Below, piece by piece: positions 24,721 to 36,104 of a stretch of DNA of 64,000 bases (positions within the stretch are counted from its first letter, which is position 1; each line of letters begins with the position of its first letter). The stretch is from contig NC_081822.1 of the NCBI RefSeq assembly GCF_030704535.1, positions 9,169,001 through 9,233,000 of the forward strand. Direction: 5' to 3'. The stretch comes from Vitis vinifera. Taxonomy: Eukaryota; Streptophyta; Magnoliopsida; Vitales; Vitaceae. Under the pieces are notes generated by a model. It searched no databases. It saw only the letters and a list, made by a program, of their open reading frames with translations, and was not told the DNA's origin. The position numbers and the translations under genes were made by a program.

Positions 24721-24819
24721 CCCTAGTTTCTTCGGAGATTTCTCTCTTCAAATTCCTCTCTTCCCTTCAAATTATATTCTCTCCAGTTCCCATGGTTGGA
24801 ACAGCAGCCAGTACTTGGG

Positions 24820-24965
24820 TATGCTATGTCATTTTGGTGGTGGTGGCGTTTTGGTGAGTTGTTTGTCACAAGCGCTCTGAGGCTGGTGGAGTAGTGGGGT
24901 TGGTGTGGCACTATTGTTTTGTAGGTGGGGATTGAAATGCTTAAATTCTGATTCAAGCTCTCTCT
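24820..24965. repeat. Copy of flank also at 3950-4105 and 41350-41515
   Basis: It shares GTTGTTTGTCAC, GCGCTCTGAGGCT and TGGGGATTGAAATGCTTAAAT with the two larger duplicate blocks. Non-coding. Confidence 0.7.
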
Positions 24966-25179
24966 CATGTCTTTATTCTTGGACTTTCAGCGCCTATTTC
25001 TTCTGCCACAAAAGAGCACTATAGTCCTTCTGAAACTTTCACAATATTACCCACCATCAAACCTAAGATAATATTTCACCCAACTTGCCTCTTCTGTTTT
25101 TGATAAAGTAACAATCCGTGATGGTGTGTGTGCCAACAAAGAGGAAAATAATTAATTACTATCGAGTTTTAGATTTAAT

Positions 25180-26150
25180 AACTGTAACCAAAGAAACTGG
25201 TTCTGGGTTCTTGCATTAAATTGTGTTTAAGCATCATGTCTAATTCGTTTCATTTGTTTTGCAAGTGTCAAACATATACAACTTTTTTCATTTTTCGGAT
25301 TGAACAAGTTGGTTTCTAGGGAGGATACTAGGTTTTGTGATAGTATGAAGCTATTTGATGTTTTAAGTGTGTAAAGAAGAAGTTAGAGGACTCCCTGTAC
25401 TCTTTTGATGAAGTATGTATGGGCATTGAAGTCTTGTACGTTAAGCAAATAAAGAAGTTGTATATTGATATAATGATACGAGGCATGTACATATATAACC
25501 TTATGGAGATCTTTCTGGTCCACTTAATTTCAATGATGTGTATTTGCTTTGAATTTGGATTCTTGGATATGGCCATCTTTGGAGGAATACAATACTGTAT
25601 GATCTAAAATTTAACAGTATCCATTTTCTTTGGCAAGAAGATAATCCCATAGAGAGTGTGGGAACTTTAGGTAAGAGGACTCTCAAAGAATTGTAGGTAA
25701 GAATAGTTAGGTGAAGTGGTCAAGCTGAACATGAGATGGATTATACTAACCAGTCAAAAACACTATGTAACAAAGGCGATACTTTGTTCATAAATAACTG
25801 TGGTTCAAGTGTCTAGCGACATGATAAGGGGGACATACCTGGTTGTTGCGATTAAGAATTGGTAATTGACATTCTGAACATACTTTATTATCATTAATTT
25901 TTTGTGAGAGGTGGTGCCTTATCTGGTTGCGGAGGAGTCAATTGGTGCGGCGATTAATAGGTAATGGCATTTCCATGTGCCAACAGCCAATAATACTAAT
26001 GACCATGAAAGCGTCAATCAGGGTGGCGCTGATTGCAGGGCAACCTTGTGCATCAAGAATGAATAGTACTAGAGAATTCAACAAATTAAGGTATACCATT
26101 CTGTTATGCTTCCATAAAACTTTCAACGCTGAATGGGAGAATAGGTTGGT
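25180..26150 (-). repeat. Patatin flank scar: 5' flank fused to 3' flank, gene missing
   Basis: 25180-25330 matches the 3' flank of the dead patatin at 44650-44985. 25335-26150 matches the 5' flank and N-terminal leader of the same locus (46738-47580). The roughly 1.7-kb gene body between them is absent, joined at GGGAGGATACTAG/GTTTTGTG. The block also has one copy of the 80-bp unit that is triplicated at 44736-44973. A gene deletion after duplication explains it best. Confidence 0.7.
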
Positions 26151-27042
26151 TTTGACAACTTAGACTGTAGAAGTCTAAGCTTCCATCTCGTTTTAGCCTA
26201 ACTTTTTCCTTGTCCAATAGTTTATACTTTCTTTCTTATTTTCAGTAAATTTTTCGATGCTAAAAACATAGGCTTGTTCACACATTACTTCTAATTAAAC
26301 AGCATGACAATAAAAGACCACTAGATGTTTTTCAGTTGCATCTCTTTCAGCAGGTTTCATAATTTCGAAATATAAAAGCAAAATCCTATTCCTTTTTCTC
26401 CTTAATCACTGCACCATGTATTCCAAGTAGTAATTCTGTTTTGAGCAAGGTTTGCATTTCATATGCATAACAACTTCCATATGCAGTTACTGCTCCTTGT
26501 GTGACAAATGGGGTTGAGAGTTGGGGTATGCTTATCCTTTTACTGTCGTGGTGAACTGAGAATGGTTAGTTGTCCATAAGCTCTGGGGCTTTGTTGGGAG
26601 GAAGAGGAAGAAGTCCTTTTACTGTCATAGAAAACTGAGAATGGTTAGATCCATGAGCTTTTCTGGAAGAGGAAGGCTAAAAGGAAGAAAAAGAAGATAC
26701 AACTGATGTACGAAGAAGAAGAAGAAGAAGAATCGTTGAATGGGCACCTAGCCTTCACCGTATCTTATTTGATAACTGCAACTGGGACTATATATAACTT
26801 GAATATTAAGGTATACTACTCAAATTTTCCACACTTGCCCTAACAAATAAAATAAGATTATTGTGGAAGATGCTAACATATATATCCTAAACTACTTCAA
26901 ATGTTAATTGAGGAATGCAACATCACTTCAATATTGTTGTCTTCAAACAAGGCACACAACACATCAAGTTATCACACTACATGGCATTTATTTAATAATA
27001 TACTAATTAATTGAACTGGAACTGATAAACTTCAATTTAAGA
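26151..27042. other. Spacer, no gene; GAA repeat
   Basis: It contains an (AGA)n-type run near 26715-26730 and, from about 26940, sequence matching the 3' flank of gene D (48200-48290). Nothing else is recognised. Confidence 0.5.
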
Positions 27043-27359
27043 TTATTTCTGATTAATTTGCTGCACATCCATCTGGGATTTGGCATCATGAAGGCGTTTC
27101 TCTTGTGACAGTACTTCTGCAAACCTGTGACATTGAGAGCAATTCGATCAGTATTAATCAATGATAGAAGAACAGGTGGCATATGTAGAGGGGCTTTATA
27201 GAAAAGAAATGAGAATTTCCCCCACAAATCTCGTTAGTCACTTCACCACTGAAAATTAAAGCCTGAAAGGGATCAATAGTAGGTCACAATTATTATAACA
27301 ATTCATCACTCATTTGTTTTTCAGTAATAGATATACAATACCGGATTATTGGAAGCTAC

Positions 27360-27830
27360 TGTTATTTCGACATTAAAATTAAGTGGGTGGCCCACTAACC
27401 TAGTGTTTTAATTTTTATCCACTTATAGTCAATTAAAGAATGCCCAAAATAGTTAATAACTGTTGTAAGGATATTTACCCTTTGATGGAGTGGCTAAATA
27501 AGAATAAAACAATTATTAGAATAACACGTTCAGAATAGTTTTCTGAACGATTATTCTTGGCCCTCTTCTCCTATCTATAAAAGAAATATACAAAACCCCT
27601 TTTGTGAGTAAGTTCTCTTCCATCAATTAAAGGAAATAATTATGTGTATTAAAATTTGATAAGGAGAAGAAGAGATTAAGAATTTAAGGTTTACAAATTG
27701 AAGGGGATCTCTCTATTTAACATGGCCGCGTGTTCTTCAAACGGTATGTAATCAATTCTTTAAATTTTTGAGATGTGTTGAATTCAATGATCTTGAATTT
27801 GTGTGTTAATTTTCACGTTAAATGCTAACA
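27360..27830 (+). repeat. 5' LTR of Copia 2
   Basis: It starts TGTTATTTCGAC and ends AAATGCTAACA. A TATA-like CTATCTATAAAAG lies near 27572. Confidence 0.93.
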
Positions 27831-27831
27831 A

Positions 27832-27846
27832 TTGGTATCAGAGCCA
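27832..27846 (+). other. Primer binding site of Copia 2
   Basis: TTGGTATCAGAGCCA, two bases after the LTR, matches the initiator-methionine tRNA 3' end used by plant Copia elements. Confidence 0.9.
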
Positions 27847-28863
27847 AGTTGAATTCAAATATTCATAATCATTGTTTTATAAGGATTAAATTTTTTAAAT
27901 TTTATCTTCAATTAATTGGTCTCACCAAAACGAATAGGAGAAAATCTAAACAAAATAAAGACCAGCCTCAGCGCGTAGAATGAAGGCACTGTGTCTTCCT
28001 TGCAACGCCGACTGGAGAGATGCCGTCCAAAAGCCGCTACCAGTGACGGGGATGACACTTGCGATGCCGGTGAGGGGTGCCGTTTTGGCGCTAATCCGAT
28101 GGTCGAAAAAGGTGTCGTTTGGCGCTGTTTCAAACATTCAAGAAGTGTCATTCAAGGAGTGCAACAAGGCCATTCTAAGGGCCCTTTAGGAGCCAGTCCA
28201 AGCGCCATTTGTAGCGCCGTTCCAGGCGCGCTTCAGGCTCCATGCCAGGCGCATTCCAGGCGCCCCAACGACGTCGTATTTAGGCGCTCCAGAAACGCCA
28301 TTTCAGGTGATATAGATGGCGTGTAGGCGCTATTTTTTAGGCGTTTCAAATGTCGATGAGAAGCGCCAGTTTTGGGTGCTGTAGGCATCCATTCCAAGCG
28401 CTGTTCGAGGATCGTTCTCTAATGCATTATTAGACAATTTATAAATGTAAGGTTAACTAGTTTAGATAGTTGCCAAAGTAACCAAAATTAGTGAGCCTCG
28501 TATTTATTAAATTGCATAAAAGAATAAAGGGAGACTTGTAAAATTCTTAATAATTCTCTTTATAATTAGGAGAATGAGACTAGCCCAAAGTAGAGTCAAT
28601 TTCTGCTAATTATTAATTAATGCTTTTATATTGTGTTGCTTAGAAAAGTAAAATGGATACCCAAAGGTAACATATAAATGACACAAAATAGTAAAGTATT
28701 TTAAGCTCCCTCCAAGTGAACACTGGATATGTTAAAATTTACCCAAAGGAGAATTTTAACGATATCAATAGTTCATTGTTATTTATTTTATACTTGAGGC
28801 CTTATTGTGAGCATTGTTCTATTTTGTACAGTTTCCACTTCGTTACACTCTCTTGCATCTAGA
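27847..28863 (+). other. Copia 2 leader, GCGCC-rich segment
   Basis: Untranslated leader between primer site and gag. 27980-28410 is strikingly GC-rich for this window and filled with GGCGC and GCGCC words in both orientations, which could fold into hairpins. Short ORFs here have no similarity to gag. Confidence 0.6.
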
Positions 28864-31800
28864 ATGACTGTTTTTGATGGGTCAAACTTTTCTGAATGGT
28901 ATGAAAGGGTTCAATTCTCATTGGGCGTATTGGATCTTGACCTGGCTTTAATAACTGATAAACCTCCTGAAGCTATGGATGACAGTACTCCGGAGTAGGT
29001 GGAACAATCAAAAGCCTGGGCAAAATCAAACAGACTCAGTTTGATGTTTATGAGAATGACTATTGCCAATAATATCAAGACCTCTCTCCCTTAAACCCAG
29101 TCTACCTCGGAATTTCTGAAATCTGTTGAGGACCACTTCAAATGCGCTAATAAGTCCCTTGCAGGCACATTGATGGCTAAATTGACCACCATGAAATATG
29201 ATGGTAAAAAATGTATTCAACAACATATTTTAAACATGACTGAAAAGGCTGCAAAGCTTAAGGCACTAGGCATGAGTATAGATGAGTCCTTTTTGGTACA
29301 GTTTATCCTTACCTCACTTCCATCACAGTTTGCTCCATTCAAGATCCACTATAATACTAACAGCAATCAGTAGAACTTGAATAAGCTCACCAGTAAATGC
29401 ATACAAGAGGAAGTGAGATTAAGACAAGAAGGACATAATCTTGCCCTTGCTGTAACTCATGGAGTCACAAAGAAGAAAGGAAAATTCAGAAAAGGAAAGA
29501 AGTTTCCACCTAAGAAAAGTGGATCTAGGGAAGGTAGCCAGAGTCATGATGGAAAATTCACGGTAAGTTGCTTCTTTTGTGGCAAGAAAGGGCATGTGAA
29601 GAAGGACTGTATCAAGCGCAAGGCTTGGTTCGAAAAAAGAGGTATAAATCTTTCTTTCGTATGTTATGAATCCAATCTTGCTGAAGTTCCTTCAAATACT
29701 TGGTGGATCGATTCTGGAGCCACAACTCATGTGACTAATTTAATGCAGGGATTCCTTACAACTAGGAAACTGAAGGAAAGTGAAAAGTTCCTCTATATGG
29801 GAAACCGTCTCAAGGTCGAAGTGGTAGTTGTTGGTACCTATCGCTTACTCTTAGACACGGGTCATAGGATGGATCTTTTAAACACTTTTTAGGTACCTTC
29901 TATTTCTAGGAATTTAGTTTCTTTGTCCAAATTAGATGTTGTTGGATATTATGTTTTATTCAGTTCTGGACAATTAAGTTTGTTGTTAAATTTTATTACA
30001 GTTGGTTTTGGTATTTTATGTGATGGTTTATATAAAATTTCCTTGAATCATGAATTTGCACAAGCTTTGATAACCCTGCATTCAAATGTTGGTTCAAAAC
30101 GTGGCTTAATTAATGAAAATTCTTCAATCTTGTGGCACAGAAGATTAGGGCATATCTCTAGGGAAAGAATTGAGAGATTAATGAATGAAGGAATTTTACA
30201 AAATCTTGACTTCATTGATTTTCAGGTATGCCTGGATTGCATAAAGGGAAAGCAAACTAAACATACAAAGAAAGGTGCCACAAGAAGTAATGAGCTTCTT
30301 GAGATAATTCATACAGATATTTGTGGACCACTCTATGTTCCATGTTTTACAAGAGAAATATTTTATCACCTTTATAGATGATCTATCTCGTTATGGTTAT
30401 GTTTATCTAATGCATGAAAAGTCTCAGGCCATTGACATATTTGAGATGTTCATTACAGAGGTCGAGAGACAATTAGATAAAAAGATTAAAATTGTGAGAT
30501 CAAATCGAGGTGCTGAATATTATGGCAAATATGATGAATCAGGACAAAATCCTAGTCCTTTTGCCAAATTCCTTGAAAAGCATGGCATTCATGCTCACTA
30601 CACAATGCCTAGTATGCCACAACAGAATGATGTTGCTAAAAGGCATAATCGCACATTAATGGAAATGGTTAGGAGTATGATGAGTCACTCTCCTGTACCT
30701 ATTTCATTGTGGGGTGAAGCCTTAAAGACTGCAATGTATATATCTTGAATAGAGTTCCTAGTACGGCAGTTCCAAAAACTCCTTTCGAGTTATGGACTAG
30801 TAGGAAACCTAGTTTGAGACATATACATATATGAGGTTGTCCAACGGAGGCAAGAATCTATAACCCACATGAGAAAAAACTTGATTCAAGAACGATATCT
30901 GGACATTTCATTGGCTATCCGGATAAATTGAAAGGGTATAGATTTTACTGTCCTAACCACAGTGTGAGAATAGTTGAAACCCGTAATGCCAGATTCTTAG
31001 AGAATGGCGAAATCAGTGGGAGTAATGAACCAAGAAAGGTAGATATTGAGGAGATAAGAGTGGATATCCCACCACCCTTTTTACCTCAAGAAATTATTGC
31101 CCCTCAACCTATTCAACAAGTTGAGGAACATGAGCAACATAATAGAGATGGTTCATTACCACCAGAAAATATTGCCATTGAAAATGTTGTAGAGCCACCA
31201 CAACTGGCACCTTTGAGGAGATCTCAAAGAGAAAGGAGACCTGCCATTTCAGATGATTATGTGGTGTATCTATAGGAATCTGACTTTGATATTGGGATAA
31301 GGAAGAATCCGGTTTCATTTTCACAAGCCATGGAAAGTGATGATTCTAGTAAATGGATGGAAGCTATGAATGATGAGTTGAAATCTATGGCCCATAATGG
31401 TGTCTGGTAGTTGTAAACCCATATGTTGTAAATGGGTCTTTAAGACAAAGCGTGACGCTAAAGGCAATATCGAATGATTTAAAGCCAGACTTGTGGCCAA
31501 AGGTTTCATTCAAAAGGAAGGTATCGATTATAGAGATACCTTCTCTCCAGTTTCTAAGAAAGATTCACTTAAAATCATCATGGCACTTGTAGCTCATTTT
31601 GATTTAGAGCTGAAACAAATGGATGTGAAAACTACATTCTTAAATGGGAATTTGGATGAAGATATCTACATGGAACAACCTGAGGGGTTCGCAAAGAAAG
31701 GAAATGAACACCTAGTTTGCAAATTAAAGAAATCCATTTACGGTCTTAAACAAGCTTCCAGACAGTGGTATATTAAGTTCAATAATACCATTACATCTTT

Positions 31801-32857
31801 CGGATTTAAAGAGAACACTGTTGATCAGTGTATATATCTGAAAATTAGTGGGAGCAAGTTTATATTTCTGATACTGTATGTGGATGATATTTTGCTTGCT
31901 AGCAGTGATCTTGGTTTATTACGTGAAACCAAGGAACATCTCTCTAAAAACTTTCAAATGGTTGATATGGGTGAGGCAAACTATGTTATTGGCATCGAGA
32001 TCTTTAGGAATCGATCTTGAGGAGTGCTAGGTTTATCTCAAAAAGGATATATTGATCGAGTTTTAGAGAGATTTAATATGCAGTCATGTTCATCGGGTGT
32101 TGCACCTATATTGAAAGGTGACAAATTAAGTAAAAAACAATGCCTAAGGAATAACATGGAAAGGGAGCAAACGAAGAAAATTCCTTATGCATCAGCTGTG
32201 GGAAGTTTGATGTACGCTCAAACATGTACAAGACCGGATATCAGCTTTGATGTTGGCATGTTAGGAAGATACCAAAGTGATCCAGGACTCAAACACTGGA
32301 AAGCAGCAAAGAAGGTGATGAGGTACTTACAAGGGACAAAGGATTATATGCTCACATATAAAAGATCAAAACAATTAGAGATTGCTGGTTACTTGGATTC
32401 TGATTATGGTGGTTGTCTCGATAGCTTAAAGTCAACTTCAGGATTTGTCTTTATGCTAGAAAATGGGGCAATATCGTGGAAGAGTGAAAAATAATCAATT
32501 ACTGCTTCATCCATGATGGAGGCCGAGTTTGTTGCTTGTTTTGAAGCCTCAAGTCATGCTTTGTGGTTGAGGAATTTTATCTCAGGACTTGGTGTTGTCG
32601 ACTCTATTGCTATACCTTTGAGAATATATTGTGATAACACCGCAACTGTTTTCTTCTCTAAGAATGGCAAATTTTCTAGTGGATCAAAACACATAGATTT
32701 AAAGTATTTAGTTGTTAAAGAAAGAGTCCAGAAACAACAAGTGTCAATTGAAAATATTAGGACCACACTTATGGTTGCTGATCCATTAACTAAAGGATTA
32801 CCTCCAAAGGCATATTTGGAACATGTTATGAGGATGGGTCTTTTGAGGAATCCATAA
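28864..32857 (+). pseudogene. Copia 2 gag-pol polyprotein, inactivated
   Basis: The gag starts MTVFDGSNFSEWYERVQF. The CCHC knuckle is CFFCGKKGHVKKDC near 29569, and the protease motif WWIDSGATTHV near 29700. The integrase has LWHRRLGH and CLDCIKGK, then IIHTDICGP near 30307. Its second catalytic Asp is Asn (AAT, 30503-30505) and its Glu is Lys (AAA, 30638-30640). RT has QMDVKTTFLNG near 31618 and an intact LYVDDILLA near 31876. RNase H ends ADPLTKGLPPKAY near 32777. In-frame stops at 28996, 29371, 29890, 30379, 31273 and 32018, among others, and a frameshift near 30350 kill it. Confidence 0.93.
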
Positions 32858-33243
32858 TATGTATGATAATGAATGGTGGTTATGTAATTGACAATTTACG
32901 CATTAAAGATTGTTTTTGTTTATTCTTGTTTTCAATTATGGGTGCACGTTTTATTGTTTGATAAACAAGAATTGTCATGACAAGACAAATTACAGGGCCT
33001 GTTTGGCATTAAGGACTGGGTTAGTTAGGGTTATTGATGTGTGGTGCATGGAAGGAAACATGACATTATGGTTATGTGACCGCCATGACTCGCATTTATG
33101 ATCTAAACTGATTCAGTATTATGGTATATGATTTTGGACGTATTGGCTAAGTTTATTGAAATCGTGATCACGTGTCAAATTTATTTTCCAGTATATATTT
33201 TATATATAAAAGTATATATATTATAGTTTTCATAATTGGTTTA

Positions 33244-33260
33244 GTGGGCAAGTGGGAGAA
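33244..33260 (+). other. Polypurine tract of Copia 2
   Basis: GTGGGCAAGTGGGAGAA lies immediately before the 3' LTR. Confidence 0.75.
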
Positions 33261-33740
33261 TGTTATTTCCACGTTAAAATTAAGTGGGTGGCCCACTAAC
33301 CTAGTGTTTTAATTTTTATCCACTTATAAAAGTTTTTAGCCAATTAAAGAATGCCCAAAATAGTTAATAACTATTGTAAGGATATTTACCCATTGATGGA
33401 GTGGGTAAATAAGAATAAAACAGTTATTAGAATAACACGTTCAGAACAGTTTTCTGAATAGTTATTCTTGGCCCTCTTCTCCTATCTATAAAAAAAAGAT
33501 ACCAAACCCCTTTTGCGAGTAAGTTCTCTTCCATCAATTAAAGGAAATAATTCTGTGTATTAAAATTTGATAAGCAGAAGAAGAAATCAAGAATTTAAGG
33601 TTTATAAATTGAAGGGGATCTCTCGATTTAACATGGCTACGTGTTCTTCAAACGGTATGTAATCAATTCTTTGAATTTTTGAGATGTGTTGAATTCAATG
33701 ATCTTGAATTGTGTGTTAATTTCCGCGTTAAATACGAACA
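33261..33740 (+). repeat. 3' LTR of Copia 2
   Basis: It starts TGTTATTTCCAC and ends AAATACGAACA. It matches the 5' LTR apart from scattered substitutions and an extra AAAGTTTTTA-like segment near 33328. Confidence 0.93.
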
Positions 33741-34157
33741 GCTACTCCAAATAAGATTGAATTTTCTAACTCTTCCTATGACATAATCTTTGAGAGATAA
33801 GTTGGAGCAGCTAGCTGAAGTTCCTATGCTTATCACCGAGAGTATGGCATTTATGCTGGGGTGCTGTTTGACCTAGATCACCATGAATATCAATAGTAAG
33901 TAAGTTTCTTTTCTGATAATGAGGACCATGAAAAAAAATTGGTGAAATAGTACATTCCAAAGTTTTTTGTATGCATAACTAACTAAACCTTAATGTTGGA
34001 GAAAATGGTGATGAACTCTCAATTTTCCTAAAAGCTTAAGTTTGAAGGATTTGAGTTCAATATGCATATCATGCTCCTTAACACCCTCATGTGATCCTTA
34101 ACACCTTCCTGATTCGTCCCTAGCAGTGGCAGTGGCAATGGCACCATTTGATTCGAG

Positions 34158-34182
34158 GTTCGATCCCCGGCAACGACGCCAT
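34158..34182 (-). other. Athila-type primer binding site
   Basis: On the minus strand, two bases after the LTR end, it reads TGGCGTCGTTGCCGGGGATC. That is one base off the TGGCGCCGTTGCCGGGGA used by Athila-like elements (tRNA-Asp). It fixes the lineage and minus orientation of the whole LTR family in this window. Confidence 0.8.
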
Positions 34183-34183
34183 T

Positions 34184-36099
34184 TGATTCATGCCTAATTG
34201 GTGTCTCAGCTGATTCGTGTACAGCTGGTGCTCCTTGATTGAGGGATTAATCAACAAAATTTATAACCTATTACACCATATACTAGGGTAGCAAAGACAA
34301 AGCTACTATAGCATAGTGGCTCTAGGATCGTTCACTGGGATGGGTTTTCACTTCACAAATGATATTAATTCAAAGTTGAATTGGTGCCTTTTCATTTCAA
34401 GGTTAGCTTTAAAAGAAAACATAAACTTGTTTAAATGGAAAAAGTTCGATTTTAAACTAACCAAAAATAGTAACTGATTTTACTTACAAAGAAAAGTGTT
34501 TCTTGGAGTTCAGATCACTAGGCTCAGGTTCCTCATACAAAAATGAGAGTTCCGGTCACTTGTTTCTTTTCCTCGCATTAGAGAATTAACATATAGTTCC
34601 TTCTCCAACCGGTGTTGTACAGATGCTTCCCATTAATGGGTTCAAACATTAAATCCCTCTCACGGATGCACTTTGCAATGGCTCATACCTCTCACCTAGC
34701 ACTTGCCATTCAAGGTGATCTTTAACCTTGGATTACCCGTCAAAAGCTCGCAAGAGATAACTAATGGATGTCTCCTTGGAGTCCAAAAGCTTACCAAGTG
34801 TTGGCTATTCTAGAAAATCCTACCTTCAAGTCACCTCCCAAAGGCTCGCAAGGGGTAAACTAGTGCATTTCCATGGTTGGAAATCACTTGCCTTACCAAG
34901 TGTTGGCCCAGGTGACTCTAAGGTGTTTTAAGTTAACTAAAAAGATAAAAACCATTAACGGGTCACACTTTCTCTTCATTAAAAACTAAAACAACAAAAC
35001 TTCCAAATTATGCATGTGGAAACTTACCCGGCTTTCCTCACTCCAAGAGACAAAAAGCTTAGCCTCTCATCCTCTGTGGAAAAATCCTCAGAGTTTGGTT
35101 GGCTAGAAAATGAAAATGAAAGAGAAGACAAGAATATATATCAAAAACAGAGCAAGTGCTCTGTTCGTTGATTCTATATATTGGATTACATGATTTTATT
35201 ACATTGGATGCAAGGGAATATATATAGAGGAGTTTTTCCAACCTTCCTAGCTAAGAAATCTTATGGTTGGTGGCTTACAAGGAGAAGAATGGAAATTTAT
35301 ACAAAAATATCTGAAGAAAAATATCCAAAAGAGTCGGTGGCAAATATCGGGAAGCACTAAGGACCATTTCGCAGGAGAAAATGGTGTCTGCGAGATTTCG
35401 CAGACACTCATGAAGGGCTGCGAAATTACTTCGCAACAAAAAGCTATTCTCACAGGGCTGCGAAGTTGGCTTCCACCTTGAGGTTCTCAGCTTCCAGCTT
35501 GCGGCATATATCGGGCAACTTCAGGAGGAAATCCACAACATTGTACAAAAAGGCTGCGAAATTCTCGCAACAAAAGGCTGATTTCGCAACACTTTGTAGT
35601 GATATGCTTGCAATGGCTGTAACTCCTTCGTTTGAACTCCGAATCGTGCACCGTTTGAAGCATTGGATTCTTGACTTCCTGAGCTTTGAAATGGTATATA
35701 GAATGTAGAAAATGAACTTCGGTAAGTGCTCCAAAAGTGCAAAAGAAGACTGCAGCTAGCTTTCCTCTGTTTTCTTCACTCTGTTTTTCCTCTCTCCTTG
35801 CTTCTCTCCTTGCATACTTTGAACGACTTTGGCAAAGGGATATCGAGCTCCAAAGCTTGGTTCTTCATGAATTTGAGCTCTTCATTGCTTTGCCATGGAT
35901 TCCAAATAACTCTCCTCAATCTTGGATTGTTTTGGTGATCAAATTACTAACAAAAACACCAAAACTTACACAATTTGATTAGAAATGATTGCAAGGGTCC
36001 TTAACATGTTAATTGAGTTAAAAGGCAATAACTACTACTCAAAAGTGTTTAAAAGGATTAATTACAAGCTACAAAATAGCACTTTTTGAGTAGTAATCA
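34184..36099 (-). repeat. Athila-like LTR, copy 3
   Basis: 1916 bp, collinear with the copies at 1305-3229 and 12052-13909. Adjacent to a primer site, so it is the 5' LTR of a minus-strand element. Confidence 0.9.
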
Positions 36100-36104
36100 C
36101 TTCC

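Larger units (their letters stand above)
27360..33740 (+). mobile_element. Copia retrotransposon 2, structurally complete
   Basis: A 6381-bp element with both LTRs (27360-27830 and 33261-33740), a primer site, a polypurine tract and a perfect 5-bp target duplication, GCTAC (27355-27359 and 33741-33745). By eye the LTRs differ at roughly 25-30 sites plus an 11-bp indel, so the insertion is not recent. The polyprotein is broken, so the copy is dead. Confidence 0.95.
27043..34010 (-). pseudogene. Patatin-like pseudogene split by Copia 2
   Basis: Most similar to gene D. It retains exon 7 (27043-27124, still open), the first part of exon 5 (27192-27262), and exon 4 in two parts (27342-27359 and 33741-33872) with Copia 2 between them. 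The end of exon 3 is at about 33989-34010. Exon 6 and most of exon 5 are deleted between 27125 and 27191. Exon 4 has indels after the insertion site. The Copia entered the codons for GVA of the DGGVAANNP motif. Exons 1-2 and most of exon 3 are missing from 34010 on. Confidence 0.85.
34110..36099 (-). mobile_element. Athila-like element with internal deletion
   Basis: A perfect 5-bp duplication, CTTCC (34105-34109 and 36100-36104), brackets the element. From the left it has TGATTCGT, the first 8 bases of one LTR; then about 65 bases of internal leader with a primer site; then a full LTR (34184-36099). The coding region and nearly all of the 3' LTR are gone. Ends, duplication size and LTR sequence match the solo LTRs at 1305 and 12052. 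A 60-bp direct repeat flanks it (about 34008-34070 and 36222-36283). Confidence 0.85.

Noticed and set aside
27991..28326. A 111-codon frame in the Copia 2 leader
   Set aside because: It arises from the GCGCC-rich leader, in which several frames are open on both strands; no gag motif.
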